64,000 nucleotides of DNA from Yponomeuta sedellus (GCA_934045075.1 OW203732.1:4443501-4507500), one strand, 5' to 3'. Shown: positions 30,406 through 39,163, counted from the first letter of the stretch. The notes: generated by a model not told the origin, from the letters alone. Program-made: numbers and translations.

Positions 30406-31616
30406 GTTATTTTTTTAACGATGTTAGAAAGTGGTTTATATTCGATTACACAATCGTTTAGTATGAGGCAGTAAGCAGAAGTTTGATCTGGTATTTCTAA
30501 ATCACTCTCTATTTCTACTCTAACATCAATGGGACCTGTCTTCAGGGTCTCATTTTGCCTGCAGCAATCTATTACAAATAATGGTGCTTTATCTTTGAAA
30601 TCCTTCAGATTTAACAACGGCTCACACCGACGTCCATAGTAAGACTGTTGGAATCTAGCGTACTGCTCATATAATATCATATACCTTTCTTCAGTAAACT
30701 TAATATTGAGACTTTCATATGGAAAGTAAGTTGAATTTAAAAAAACCTTGACATCACGTACATAACAATGATCAAAGTGAGACATGTCTTTCATACCTAA
30801 ACTTTTCCGATTAGTTTGTAAACCAATAATCACATAACGTGGTTTCTCTAATTGAGATGTGGTTTTTATAGACCAAGTATGTTTTGTAGTCTGTGGTAAA
30901 AGAGGGTATTCATAGAGATCCCAATTCCTAAATGCTAAACTGATAGGTCTATCTTTCTCCAAACATCTCAGCAAGTTAACTCTTTCACGATCAGATACTT
31001 TTATATGCGGTACTCTCCATACAATTTTGTTAATGGTTATGTCATCTAACACTTCATTAGTGGTTAATTTAATAGAATTAAGGTTTGTATTACTACGCAA
31101 AAGAACCAGCTCATGTTTACAGTTCATTATTATTTTATTATAATCTTCAGCGAAACCTAAAACTTTATTCAATGGGATACAGGCGGAAAAATTACCAGTA
31201 GTATTTTTTATTCCATCAATGTCCCACCCCCATAGCCGTGACATTTTTGATTCATTTTCATTCATCGAGAGCAATGATTTAATAGTAGTTGTGATCCCAG
31301 CATTTTTTATCCTATCAATTTCTACGCCATTTAGTTCATATCGAATGTCTTGGAAAAGAAAAAGCGCTGCATTATTCACCAACTCAATATTACTCACTCT
31401 CTCTTTTTTATCGCCATTTGGACGGTGCACTGTGATAGAACCTTCGATGTATAGTGTACTCTGTGACGGTAAGACGTATAAGTCTTGTTGATTGATGGGA
31501 ATGCGTATTTCATCGTTTTTGTTAAAACTATTAATGTAGGGCTTATACGAATGGATTTGGTAGCTTTCAATGCTGTTGTCGTAGGCGAAAGAATCCAAGA
31601 TATTTAAGATATTCAT
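30402..31616 (-). CDS. Double-jelly-roll-like major capsid protein (404 aa)
   Basis: This is the longest ORF of the element, in the capsid position between penton-like and tail genes. The N-terminal text ..YKPYINSFNKNDEIRIPIN, followed by LPSQSTLYIEGSITV and DIRYELNGVEIDRI, matches what I know of the double-jelly-roll-like domain proteins common in arthropod and cnidarian Polinton-type elements. The rest is beta-rich with no catalytic motif. In the virion it would form the pseudo-hexameric capsomers. At 404 residues it is short compared with the 500-600 of many Polinton capsid proteins, but typical of this insect group. Its ATG overlaps the 48-codon ORF stop and its stop overlaps the next ATG, both as ATGA. 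A structure prediction would confirm two stacked jelly-rolls. Confidence 0.8.
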   Translation of the reverse strand: MNILNILDSFAYDNSIESYQIHSYKPYINSFNKNDEIRIPINQQDLYVLPSQSTLYIEGSITVHRPNGDKKERVSNIELVNNAALFLFQDIRYELNGVEIDRIKNAGITTTIKSLLSMNENESKMSRLWGWDIDGIKNTTGNFSACIPLNKVLGFAEDYNKIIMNCKHELVLLRSNTNLNSIKLTTNEVLDDITINKIVWRVPHIKVSDRERVNLLRCLEKDRPISLAFRNWDLYEYPLLPQTTKHTWSIKTTSQLEKPRYVIIGLQTNRKSLGMKDMSHFDHCYVRDVKVFLNSTYFPYESLNIKFTEERYMILYEQYARFQQSYYGRRCEPLLNLKDFKDKAPLFVIDCCRQNETLKTGPIDVRVEIESDLEIPDQTSAYCLILNDCVIEYKPLSNIVKKIT

Positions 31617-31759
31617 TTTATGACTTTTAAGTATCTGAGAAATTGTTTATTTTCCTTAGTCAGTTTTTTCTTTTTAGCAGGTGGTTTCTGTTGCGGTGGA
31701 TGTGTTGTACTGAGATCTTTGGTTTCGGGTACCAATGTTTTATTTATGAAATCTATCAT
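31613..31759 (-). CDS. Small lysine-rich protein (48 aa), between penton and capsid genes
   Basis: This ORF is too short for routine gene calling, but it exactly fills the gap between the penton-like and capsid genes. It overlaps both as ATGA: its ATG is at 31759-31757 over the penton stop, and its TGA at 31615-31613 over the capsid start. The product has a proline/glutamine/lysine core (HPPQQKPPAKKKKLTKEN) followed by a hydrophobic-basic tail. It could be a capsid cement or DNA-packing peptide, comparable in size and charge to adenovirus core peptides; that is inference only. The double ATGA overlap is the main evidence that it is translated. Confidence 0.65.
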   Translation of the reverse strand: MIDFINKTLVPETKDLSTTHPPQQKPPAKKKKLTKENKQFLRYLKVIK

Positions 31760-32427
31760 TTTCGTCTTAGGTGTAAATATAACTGTAGTTCTTCTTGTCG
31801 TAGATTTATAAGGTTGTTATTTGCATCCAAAATCCTTATATTAATCTCGCTAACTGTATTTTGATTTACTGGGAAATATATCAAATTTTTTGGGATTTCT
31901 ATAATCCTGTACCCTGGCGGTACATTAGGTGCAAATTCGTAAATTATATGGCTAGGCTTCCCATTTATGTACGATCCGCTCACGATATCACATTCTATTC
32001 GAACGATGGTTGTTGGTAGAATGTTTACAGGGAAGAGAGACTCATGTAATATATTAGCTTTAAGAGTCTGATTTCCAAAACCCAATATCCTTCCGATTGA
32101 ACCGGATTTCTCAAAATGAATATCTTTTGAACAAATTATTTTTGTGCTCAAAGTGTTATTGTTACATATCAAATTAAACGTACAGTCTACTAAATTTGTT
32201 TTTAAAAAGTCATTTATATCTAATAGCTCGTATGATCCTTCGGGTATTTCAATCATTTCGTTGTCGCCATAATGAAATTTGTTGTTGTAGCATTCTATGT
32301 TAGGAATCGAATTAAACGTCGAAAAAAAGATCAGCCCACATTCATATTCACCATCAAGCTGCAGAGCCGGCGAATAAAATGTTGACAAAGCTGGTTTACA
32401 ACCGGTTATTGATAGCGTGAATGACAT
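31756..32427 (-). CDS. Penton-like minor capsid protein, single jelly-roll (223 aa)
   Basis: The protein is beta-rich. It carries the motifs GRILGF (central) and PPGYRIIEIPKNLIYFPVN, and ends in a segment like INIRILDANNNLINLRQEEL, which I recognise from minor capsid (penton) proteins of Polinton/adintovirus-like elements in invertebrates. It would form the pentameric capsid vertices. It lies between protease and capsid genes as expected. The stop overlaps the start of the 48-codon ORF by four bases. It is complete, with a start codon at 32427 and no upstream in-frame Met. Confidence 0.8.
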   Translation of the reverse strand: MSFTLSITGCKPALSTFYSPALQLDGEYECGLIFFSTFNSIPNIECYNNKFHYGDNEMIEIPEGSYELLDINDFLKTNLVDCTFNLICNNNTLSTKIICSKDIHFEKSGSIGRILGFGNQTLKANILHESLFPVNILPTTIVRIECDIVSGSYINGKPSHIIYEFAPNVPPGYRIIEIPKNLIYFPVNQNTVSEINIRILDANNNLINLRQEELQLYLHLRRK

Positions 32428-32458
32428 CGTAATAATGGTGAGAATAGTTTATGATTTC

Positions 32459-32854
32459 TTAATATAAATGTTTCAACCAGAATGTTTTTAAAAATTTTAT
32501 GCATAAATGACCGCAATTATAGGTGTTGTTTTGTTGATAGTTCATATAACTATAATAAACGTTAGTGTTTTTTGTTAAGTACTTGATTAATTCTACAGGT
32601 GGTTTTAAACCATAACTATCAAAGTACACGCTGTAATTATTTATCTTAATGTAGGCTACCCAGTGAGTTCCCGGATTTATTGAATTATCTAGATTCAGGA
32701 TAGCGCACTCGATGTTATTTGATTTGCTTGGTAAAGTGTCTCTCATATAGACACCTCGAAAGTATGGGATGTCCCGAGTATAATATATTAAATCTATATT
32801 ACTCAGTGCTCGTCTGGGTAACCTTTTAACTAGTTTTTTGAAGAATGTACGCAC
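32459..32854 (-). CDS. Adenain-type cysteine protease (131 aa)
   Basis: This is a small Ulp1/adenovirus-type protease fold. The catalytic set is visible in order: His64 in GTHWVAY, Asp79 in YFDSYG, Gln107 in NYQQNNT and Cys114 in YNCGHLC. It would process capsid and core proteins during maturation. At 131 residues it is compact compared with adenain (about 200), keeping only the core. It starts 25 bases inside the end of the PLA2 gene in another frame. All four catalytic residues are present, so activity is plausible. Confidence 0.9.
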   Translation of the reverse strand: MRTFFKKLVKRLPRRALSNIDLIYYTRDIPYFRGVYMRDTLPSKSNNIECAILNLDNSINPGTHWVAYIKINNYSVYFDSYGLKPPVELIKYLTKNTNVYYSYMNYQQNNTYNCGHLCIKFLKTFWLKHLY

Positions 32855-33558
32855 AATCCCTTACCTGTCTTGTATGGTTTGATGTATAAACCTTTGCCTA
32901 AGGAGATCGATTCCATCATTTTATTGTGACGCACGGATTCAGAAAGATTTTTTTGGGCTGACTTGTAATCATTAACTGCTTTTGCTATTCCACCAATACC
33001 TCCAGCTAAAGAACCCAATGCTGATAGACCAGCAAAAATAGGAATGAGTGGAAGTATTCCTCCAGTTTTAGGGATGGGAATAATTCTTGGCAGCTTCATA
33101 TTATTTTTCTTATGAAATATTTTTTTTGCTGCTAAGTATGCAAACTGAATAGCATCTTGAATATTTTTAGGTTTCTTTTTTTTCAGATGCGATTTTAATT
33201 TAGCCATAGAAGTTTTGAATGATTTAATTCCAGCACCCGATTTAATTTTTGCTTTCATTACTTTATTCACCAACCATGATGCAACTTTTTCACCTCTGCT
33301 AGCATCTTCTGATTTTAATCGTTGCTTTGCCATCTTTCTTAGCTCTAAGTCAGCCTTATGCCGATCTTCTAAACTTGAATACTTTGAATAAGCTATGTCG
33401 TGCAGCATACAAGCGCTGTCCAAAGGGTTTATGCCTTTATCGCCTCTTTGCAAACGTTCTTGTAATCGAGTACCTGGACCGCAGTAGTTGTAGCCTGGTA
33501 AGTGTAACTCTATTGGTAAATTATTGATTAAAGTATTGAGAAGTCCTTTCCCTTTCAT
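32830..33558 (-). CDS. Phospholipase A2 domain fused to a pX-like membrane-active protein (242 aa)
   Basis: The N-terminal domain is a parvovirus VP1-type PLA2: calcium loop YNYCGPGT (residues 23-30), followed by GINPLDSACMLHDIAY with the catalytic His53-Asp54. A long basic segment follows (Lys-rich, about 100-155). Then comes a glycine/alanine hydrophobic helix (GGILPLIPIFAGLSALGSLA), much like adenovirus pX/pVI membrane-active peptides. GKGL motifs near both ends could be maturation sites for the neighbouring protease (inference). In adintovirus-type elements such proteins are thought to breach endosomal membranes during entry. Intact; its 3' end overlaps the protease start. Confidence 0.88.
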   Translation of the reverse strand: MKGKGLLNTLINNLPIELHLPGYNYCGPGTRLQERLQRGDKGINPLDSACMLHDIAYSKYSSLEDRHKADLELRKMAKQRLKSEDASRGEKVASWLVNKVMKAKIKSGAGIKSFKTSMAKLKSHLKKKKPKNIQDAIQFAYLAAKKIFHKKNNMKLPRIIPIPKTGGILPLIPIFAGLSALGSLAGGIGGIAKAVNDYKSAQKNLSESVRHNKMMESISLGKGLYIKPYKTGKGLCVHSSKN

Positions 33559-33607
33559 AACTAACGATGTAATGAAAAATAAGTTAACTAATCTGTAGTA
33601 ATATACT

Positions 33608-34540
33608 TCAATGCTTTATTATAGCACTTTTATTAATCCAACTATTTTCCTCTTGACCTAAGCCGAGCCATTTAACAAGATATTTGTTTCCCTTTTTTTT
33701 AATTACCTTCTCAACTAAATAAATATTGGGACAGCTAGTTTTTTGCAGTTCGTGTTCGTAAAAACAACCTTTTATTGGTATACAATGTTGATCTCGTATG
33801 TAATATGTTGTGGGTATAGATTTTATTACTTTTACAACAGTGAATAATTCGGTAGACCAGTTTGGTGTATATCCTTTTTGAAAATCTCCTTTGTGCTTGC
33901 TGATACGGACAAAGTCTCCAACACGAAATTTAATTTTCTTTGCAGGTAAGGAAGGTTGTGATTTGTTTATATTACATGCAACGAGTGATTCATTTAACTT
34001 GTTTATTTCAGACGGCATATGTTTTGTAGTGCGATGCATAGTATTATTATAGCTCTTAACTATATCACATAAAGGTTCTCCAATCCACTTATAATTTCCA
34101 AACAAGCTAAAATGTTTAAACAACTTGCTCTTCAAAGTTCTTATTAATCTTTCTACTATAGACGCTTTTTTTGTTGAATAAGTTGAATAATGATTTATTT
34201 TCCATCGGTTCGTAAGCTTCTGAAAAACGTCATTGTGAAATTCGGTACCCTTGTCGGTTTGTAAATTAGCAGGTGATCGGCCTTCTTGTAAAACCTTATC
34301 AAACGCTAGAGACACCTCAGTTTTTGTTTTATTCTTTAATGGAGCGATCCATGCGTATTTAGAAAAAGCATCGATGACTACTAAAATAAATTTGAATCCT
34401 TTGTTAACCTTCTGATAGTTTTGCATATCAATCAAATCGGCTTGCCATAAATCATCAATCCCTTTTAAAATAACAGAACGACGTGGGAAATTTCTTCTAG
34501 CTGCTTTATGGATTTCATTTACAACAGATTGTTTGCTCAT
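33608..34540 (-). CDS. Retrovirus-type integrase with chromodomain (310 aa)
   Basis: The DDE core is complete: Asp35 (QADLID), Asp96 (LQTDKGTEF) and Glu130 (KASIVERLIRTLK), with the spacing usual for Polinton integrases. The C-terminus carries an SH3-like region (VGDFVRISKHKGDF) and a chromodomain (VEKVIKKKGNKYLVKWLGLG, about residues 272-310), which may bias insertion to certain chromatin. It would insert the element with a 6-bp duplication, matching the ATGAGA seen outside. The start codon overlaps the stop of the 120-codon gene as ATGA. Confidence 0.95.
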   Translation of the reverse strand: MSKQSVVNEIHKAARRNFPRRSVILKGIDDLWQADLIDMQNYQKVNKGFKFILVVIDAFSKYAWIAPLKNKTKTEVSLAFDKVLQEGRSPANLQTDKGTEFHNDVFQKLTNRWKINHYSTYSTKKASIVERLIRTLKSKLFKHFSLFGNYKWIGEPLCDIVKSYNNTMHRTTKHMPSEINKLNESLVACNINKSQPSLPAKKIKFRVGDFVRISKHKGDFQKGYTPNWSTELFTVVKVIKSIPTTYYIRDQHCIPIKGCFYEHELQKTSCPNIYLVEKVIKKKGNKYLVKWLGLGQEENSWINKSAIIKH

Positions 34541-34899
34541 GCTGGTTTCGATGAGTCTCTGAGTGCTACTATATGATCTTTAATAATATTACTCGCTTCT
34601 ACCTTTGAACACTTCTCATCTAACTGTTTCTGTAGCAGTTGTATTTGAGTTTTTATACTTTTAAGTTCATTAATGAAATCTTGTTTTTTACAATATAATT
34701 TATTGTTTTTTTCTACATACTCCTTGCTAACAGCTTCATCTGCTGCTACAGCTAACGGTAATCCTCTCAATATACATTGTTTTAAGTCGTAAACTCCTGA
34801 CTCATTTTTACTTAGCCCTGTGTTTATAGGAACCAAATTTAATGGATCTGACACACGCAGTCTTTTATGAACATGATGTCCAAATTTATCTATATTCAT
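34537..34899 (-). CDS. Small coiled-coil protein, possible fibre-like (120 aa)
   Basis: No enzyme motif. The middle has RGLPLAVAADEAVSKEYVEKN, which resembles the repeated N-terminal motif of phage tail-fibre proteins (..DAVNK.YVD..). It is followed by a lysine/glutamine/leucine heptad stretch (about residues 65-105), probably a coiled coil. A vertex or fibre-like attachment role is therefore conceivable; I hold this weakly. It overlaps the integrase start by four bases. Confidence 0.6.
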   Translation of the reverse strand: MNIDKFGHHVHKRLRVSDPLNLVPINTGLSKNESGVYDLKQCILRGLPLAVAADEAVSKEYVEKNNKLYCKKQDFINELKSIKTQIQLLQKQLDEKCSKVEASNIIKDHIVALRDSSKPA

Positions 34900-34967
34900 C
34901 TTGTAAATAGTGTGAAGGTTAGAGTAGAAATAAAATAAAATATAGATTACATAAGTATTTATTCATT

Positions 34968-35912
34968 TTATATCACACCACGTTTTTTCAGTTCTGTTAA
35001 AACTGATACAATTTCATCATCTAAGCCAGTATTACCGGCATCTTTCGAAGCTATTAATAATTTCAATGTTTCAACTAATTCGTTTGGATCATTCCAAAAA
35101 ATGTAATCTACTTTGTTATCAACTTTTTTAAGCAATGATAAACCCTTTCCTTTGGAAACATTGGCGGAACATAATAAGGGTTTTACAATTTGTAAATACT
35201 TAAATCCTCTGTTGCTATTGATTGGTTGATTGGGATCATATTTACGTCGATGAGCGTTTGTGCTTATTAGTATAAATTTATAATTCCTTTTATCATCTTC
35301 AGTGATAATGTTTAGATCAGGATTTTTTTTGTAAAGTAATTCACTGAGTCCATTAGTTTTGACATACGAATGACCTGCTATTTCAAATGCATCATTAGTT
35401 ATGGAGAGCGGTGCTGATCCTATCATAGGTTTTCCATTTTCCAATCTAATTCCATAAGGTACATCTTTGAATACTTCTGATGATAAAGACCATGACGATA
35501 AAGACTTTGCATTTGGTGTTGAAGCACCATCCGAATTTGTTTCAAAAAATATGTCACTCATGTTATTTCTAAGACTTTGATTCAGTTCAGAGTCACTTAT
35601 GTTATCATCGCTGTTACTAGCATTCGATACCTCTTGGAGTGATTCCCTTGAAGAGCTAATTTCAGAAAATTTTCGTTTCTTCGTAGGTGTAGACTGTCGT
35701 GCTAAATGTTCAAGCGAATCAACATCTTCATTACTTAACTGTTCTTGATACGGGGTTCTCGTTAGCTGTTTAAGTGGATCTGTTACTGGTTTGAACATAG
35801 TTTCTAATGCCAACTCAGAATCCATTTTAGTATTTTTCATGTTTTGAACCTTCTTTTTAACAGCCTCAGCAGACTTAATTATTTGTTGTTTAATTGATTT
35901 TTCATCACACAT
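34968..35912 (-). CDS. DUF8207-type Polinton protein (314 aa)
   Basis: The C-terminal half matches my memory of the DUF8207 family of arthropod and cnidarian Polinton-type elements. The text YGIRLENGKPMIGSAPLSI, FEIAGHSYVKTNGLSELLY, ISTNAHRRKYDPNQPINSN and FWNDPNELVETLKLLIASKDAGN are the recurring blocks. The N-terminal half is acidic/Ser-rich and coiled (residues 1-140), probably disordered. Function is unknown; in these elements the gene always sits near ATPase and integrase, so a virion or packaging role is possible. An AATAAA signal lies just past the stop (34958-34963). Confidence 0.8.
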   Translation of the reverse strand: MCDEKSIKQQIIKSAEAVKKKVQNMKNTKMDSELALETMFKPVTDPLKQLTRTPYQEQLSNEDVDSLEHLARQSTPTKKRKFSEISSSRESLQEVSNASNSDDNISDSELNQSLRNNMSDIFFETNSDGASTPNAKSLSSWSLSSEVFKDVPYGIRLENGKPMIGSAPLSITNDAFEIAGHSYVKTNGLSELLYKKNPDLNIITEDDKRNYKFILISTNAHRRKYDPNQPINSNRGFKYLQIVKPLLCSANVSKGKGLSLLKKVDNKVDYIFWNDPNELVETLKLLIASKDAGNTGLDDEIVSVLTELKKRGVI

Positions 35913-35993
35913 TTTTTCTTATTTTACAACTACTCGCATATAAAGAAGATAAGAAAGTGGCTTCTGATTTAAAAAAAACGGCATTTATGTATC

Positions 35994-36683
35994 TCACTCG
36001 TCGAAAGTAATAAAGGTGTCGAATTTCATTCTGTAGCATCCGTTATTTCTTTGACAGTCTTTATTAATCACTAAATAGCTAAATGTATCTTTCCAAACTT
36101 GTGAACAAAGTTCGCGAAATTGATGCCAAGGCATATCAGTGTTCACATGTTCATCATAAATATGACGTAAGTTAATATCATCCTGTTTGAATATGATGAG
36201 TAGATTTGCATTGTCGCGAACCAGTTGTTTTGGGACTTTGCTATAAGTTTGGTTCAAATAAAAACAGTCTATATTTTTATGTCTACCCATGGCAAAGTAA
36301 TCACGAATGTTATTTTGATTTTCACAGGCAACATCGTCGAAAATAATGACAGAATTTTGAGACGCTAAGCTTGGATTTAAGACTTCTTTGTTATCGCGAT
36401 ATTTATAATAACGTATTCCTGGAACGAGATTCATTACCTTCTCTAAAAATATGTATTTTGGTTGATACAACGTTTTCGAATAAACGTACACGTTACGGAA
36501 ATGTAAACCATTAGGATGTAAAAGTAACCCAAGGACTAAGTTTGTTTTTCCGCAGTTAGACGGTCCGCAAACTATACAACGGATGGTGTTTGGTAAAAGC
36601 TTTCCGTGACGATATGTATTTTTTTCAGATCCTACATCAATATTCTCAAGATTTAGTGATGTAGGTTGTTTAACAAATTTCAT
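35994..36683 (-). CDS. FtsK/HerA-type packaging ATPase (A32-like, 229 aa)
   Basis: Walker A is GPSNCGKT (residues 40-47) and Walker B is IIFDD (113-117). A sensor-like FYLNQTYSKVPKQLVRDNANL follows around 155-175. This is the layout of poxvirus A32-like ATPases that pump DNA into capsids. It is the first gene of the leftward block, beginning about 255 bases from the right element end, with an Inr-like sequence shortly upstream. Complete. Confidence 0.93.
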   Translation of the reverse strand: MKFVKQPTSLNLENIDVGSEKNTYRHGKLLPNTIRCIVCGPSNCGKTNLVLGLLLHPNGLHFRNVYVYSKTLYQPKYIFLEKVMNLVPGIRYYKYRDNKEVLNPSLASQNSVIIFDDVACENQNNIRDYFAMGRHKNIDCFYLNQTYSKVPKQLVRDNANLLIIFKQDDINLRHIYDEHVNTDMPWHQFRELCSQVWKDTFSYLVINKDCQRNNGCYRMKFDTFITFDE

Positions 36684-36812
36684 TTTTGGAGAAATATGTT
36701 ACCAGTGATGTCCTCATTACTGAAATGCGATCATCACGATTAAACTTCAGTATTTATCTGTGTTACTAACATCATTTCATTTCCTGCCGCAAGTAAAATT
36801 CAGAATCAATCA
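36684..36812 (-). promoter_or_regulatory. Putative promoter of the leftward gene block
   Basis: Between the right terminal repeat and the ATPase start, the minus strand has TTCAGTAATG (complement at about 36715-36724), an arthropod initiator-like site about 35-40 bases before the start codon. AT-rich. Position-based inference. Confidence 0.4.
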
Positions 36813-36938
36813 ATATTATTGGGTATTCTGGAACAGATGTAATGAGTTTGAGTGAACGACAAGCCGCGCCAACCGGCGCGGTGCGTCGTGAGCTCAAACG
36901 AATGGAAGCTGGTCCAGAATGCCCAATAACATCCTACT
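36813..36938 (-). repeat. Polinton right terminal inverted repeat, itself a hairpin
   Basis: Reverse complement of the left terminal repeat with only a few substitutions near the inner side (for example GTTCACTC for GCTCTCTC). It ends CATCCTACT, directly before the ATGAGA duplication. Confidence 0.92.
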
Positions 36939-36944
36939 ATGAGA
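36939..36944. repeat. Target-site duplication, right (ATGAGA)
   Basis: Matches the left copy at 25224-25229. Confidence 0.9.
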
Positions 36945-37434
36945 AAAGGAATTTTAAGCTTTGTCTCATCGTAATTGGTGTAATTCTCAATCTGCTTAAA
37001 TAGATAACTTCTTTTTCTTTGGTCCCTTTACTCCTCGGTGGAATCTGGGGCTGATACAAGGGATATCCATCTATCTCTGTTCTGTATCTTTACCCTAGTT
37101 ACCGAAAACCGAGATAGGGAAAGTTTATACGATGGGATGCAAAGGGTTCTTGAAAGAACGCAATTACACAGGAAGATCAATTGCTGGCGATTAATAAAAG
37201 AAATTGCTGCTACTAAGATTAGAAATTAAGTTATAATAACAAATAATAGATTTTCAGAATAATAGAGAACACTTGCACCATCAGAAAAAATGTTAATAAT
37301 TATCCGAAATATTTAAATGTTTTATTATTTTTATTAAGAATTTTACCGCTACTTAATTCGGCAAAACGACTCGAGGAAACTTTGTTTACTACTTCCAATC
37401 TTTTCTGCAATCCTTGTAAAAAAAATTAATATAT
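36945..37434. other. Non-coding flank
   Basis: Nothing recognised beyond short ORFs. Confidence 0.45.
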
Positions 37435-37608
37435 ATAAAATACAGACGACTAGGACGTCGAAGTCGAGTCCGGCCTAGGAGACGATGGACAGATGATCTC
37501 GACCAACATCTGCTGGAGTGGTCTGACGTGGCCCAGGACAGAAAACTCTGGACTGAATTAATCGAAGCCTCTTCCCAGCAGTGGGACACAAACATAGAGG
37601 CTAAGTAA
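37435..37608 (+). pseudogene. LINE RT C-terminal tail, truncated
   Basis: The frame encodes a basic stretch (RRLGRRSRVRPRRRWTDDL) followed by LEWSDVAQDRKLWTELIEAS and a terminal QQWD, ending at a stop near 37608. This pattern (RWxDD.., AQDRxxW) is common at the C-terminus of insect RTE-type and related LINEs. All upstream coding sequence is lost. Confidence 0.75.
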
Positions 37609-37879
37609 AAATATATAATTTTACTTTAATAAAATATTGATCGAAATCGAACTTCACTTCAGGTTCACTTTCGGTTCACTTCGTTTGATCATTTAACAAT
37701 ATTAACTTCATGGAATTGTTCCGAAATAAAAATGTATAATTTCAATTTCAATTCGAACATTTCATCATTCATTATGTATCTTTATTCAACTACCACTTGC
37801 TAAATTGAAGGAATACATCGTGAGGAAACCTGAGTGTCTGAGGTTTTCAAATGTCTCTCTTATTTCCTTAGACAACTTT

Positions 37880-37990
37880 CCGTCGTAAGGTTGTCTGGAA
37901 GAAATTGCTTTTAGCAATAAGGCCGCCAATTGTACTTTGTATCTTTACGTGTTTTATAATATGTGCTCTGGTGTACAATGAAGAATATTC
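37880..37990 (+). repeat. F3 LINE 3' end, diverged
   Basis: AAGGTTGTCTGGAAGAAATT and 'gcaataaggccgccaattgtac' match F3. Here it ends in CTTATC repeats instead of CTAT. Confidence 0.65.
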
Positions 37991-39124
37991 TTATCTTATC
38001 TTATACGTCAGCGCTTGAAATTGCCCATCCGCCGTGGGCACGTGTGGCAATCAACCCGATACTCTCTCTCTGAGAGAAGGCCTGTGCCATATAAAATAAA
38101 TATCTTGCTCACGAAAAACATACTTATTAATACAGTTGCTCAAAAAGTGGCGTATTACAGGGACGTATAGAGTGCGGGATGGGGGCTATTACACACGCGT
38201 GCTTTTTTTTACCTTTGCCGCACTCGTGCCTTTTCTTTCCCAACTGTCAAAATAATTCAGTCTAGTCAAACTCTATTAAAAACAAAAACCAACCATGAAG
38301 TTTTTACTAAAAAAAATCATAGAAGTTTTTCTGAGCTACTAATTTGTTTCAATATCAGATTTAATGATTTGATTGAATGAGTTAAGTTTGGTTTCATTTA
38401 ATCTCATTAAATTTCATTTTCATTTCATATCAAAAAAAAAATCTATAGAAGACTTGGCTGTATGGGCATAGTTCCCTTTGCCTACTAGAATGGGTGAAGA
38501 AAAAAAATCTCTGCTTATATTTTTTACGGTTGGCGCCATTTTACAAATATTTTTTCTTTATTAAATTGCTTATTTTTTCGCAACTGTATTAAAAATAGTC
38601 GTTCAGTACACATGCGGAACCGTCATTGCAACTTGTTCCGACTGTCAACACTCGCCTTCGGCTGCGCCTCGGCTCGGGTAGACATTTGTCGGAACTCTTT
38701 GCAATGACAGCCTTTCCGCACTTGTAATGAAATATACTATTTCTATGCAGAACTATCAGGCTGCAGGACACATCCCCGTTTTGTGAAGAAGGCAAAGTTG
38801 AAAAACACCAATTGATATTCAACCTCAATACATAATACATACTTATCGGGAAACACATCCCAGCGAGAGGAACTGTCACATTTATCGTTCCTGGGTAACT
38901 CGGACCCAGTTTTTACCAACTTAGGGCTACTTGTCAAACCATGGCAGATCCACTAACATGATCAAATTATAGCCCGGTATTGGAACAAAACAGACTAGTC
39001 CTACTTGAAGTCCATACTGTCTTGATATGACGATGTTTGATGCGATTGTGGAGATTTTTGTGTCATTACTCATTATACATCATCATGTGCATTATACCCT
39101 CAGACTACATTTATCAAAACTTTA
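37991..39124. other. Non-coding, nothing recognised
   Basis: An F8-like piece ('gcttgaaattgcccatccgccgtgggcacgtg') lies at about 38012-38046. Otherwise no supported gene; ORFs at 38589-38937 have no motif. Confidence 0.4.
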
Positions 39125-39132
39125 CTTATTTA

Positions 39133-39133
<1 letters not shown>

Positions 39134-39163
<30 letters not shown>

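Larger units (their letters stand above)
25230..36938 (-). mobile_element. Complete Polinton/Maverick-class (adintovirus-like) element without DNA polymerase B
   Basis: The 11,709-bp element has terminal inverted repeats beginning AG and ending CT, flanked by a 6-bp ATGAGA duplication. Inside are the hallmark genes of Polintons: A32-type packaging ATPase, retrovirus-type integrase with chromodomain, adenain-type protease, penton-like and double-jelly-roll capsid proteins, and a PLA2/pX-like protein as in adintoviruses. All these ORFs are intact, which suggests recent integration or a functional provirus. Typical Polintons are 15-20 kb and encode a protein-primed polymerase B; none is found here on either strand. 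The left 2.4 kb is non-coding and the rightward gene is of unknown function. It could be a polymerase-less lineage, a satellite relying on a helper, or a deletion derivative whose termini survive. Confidence 0.93.
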
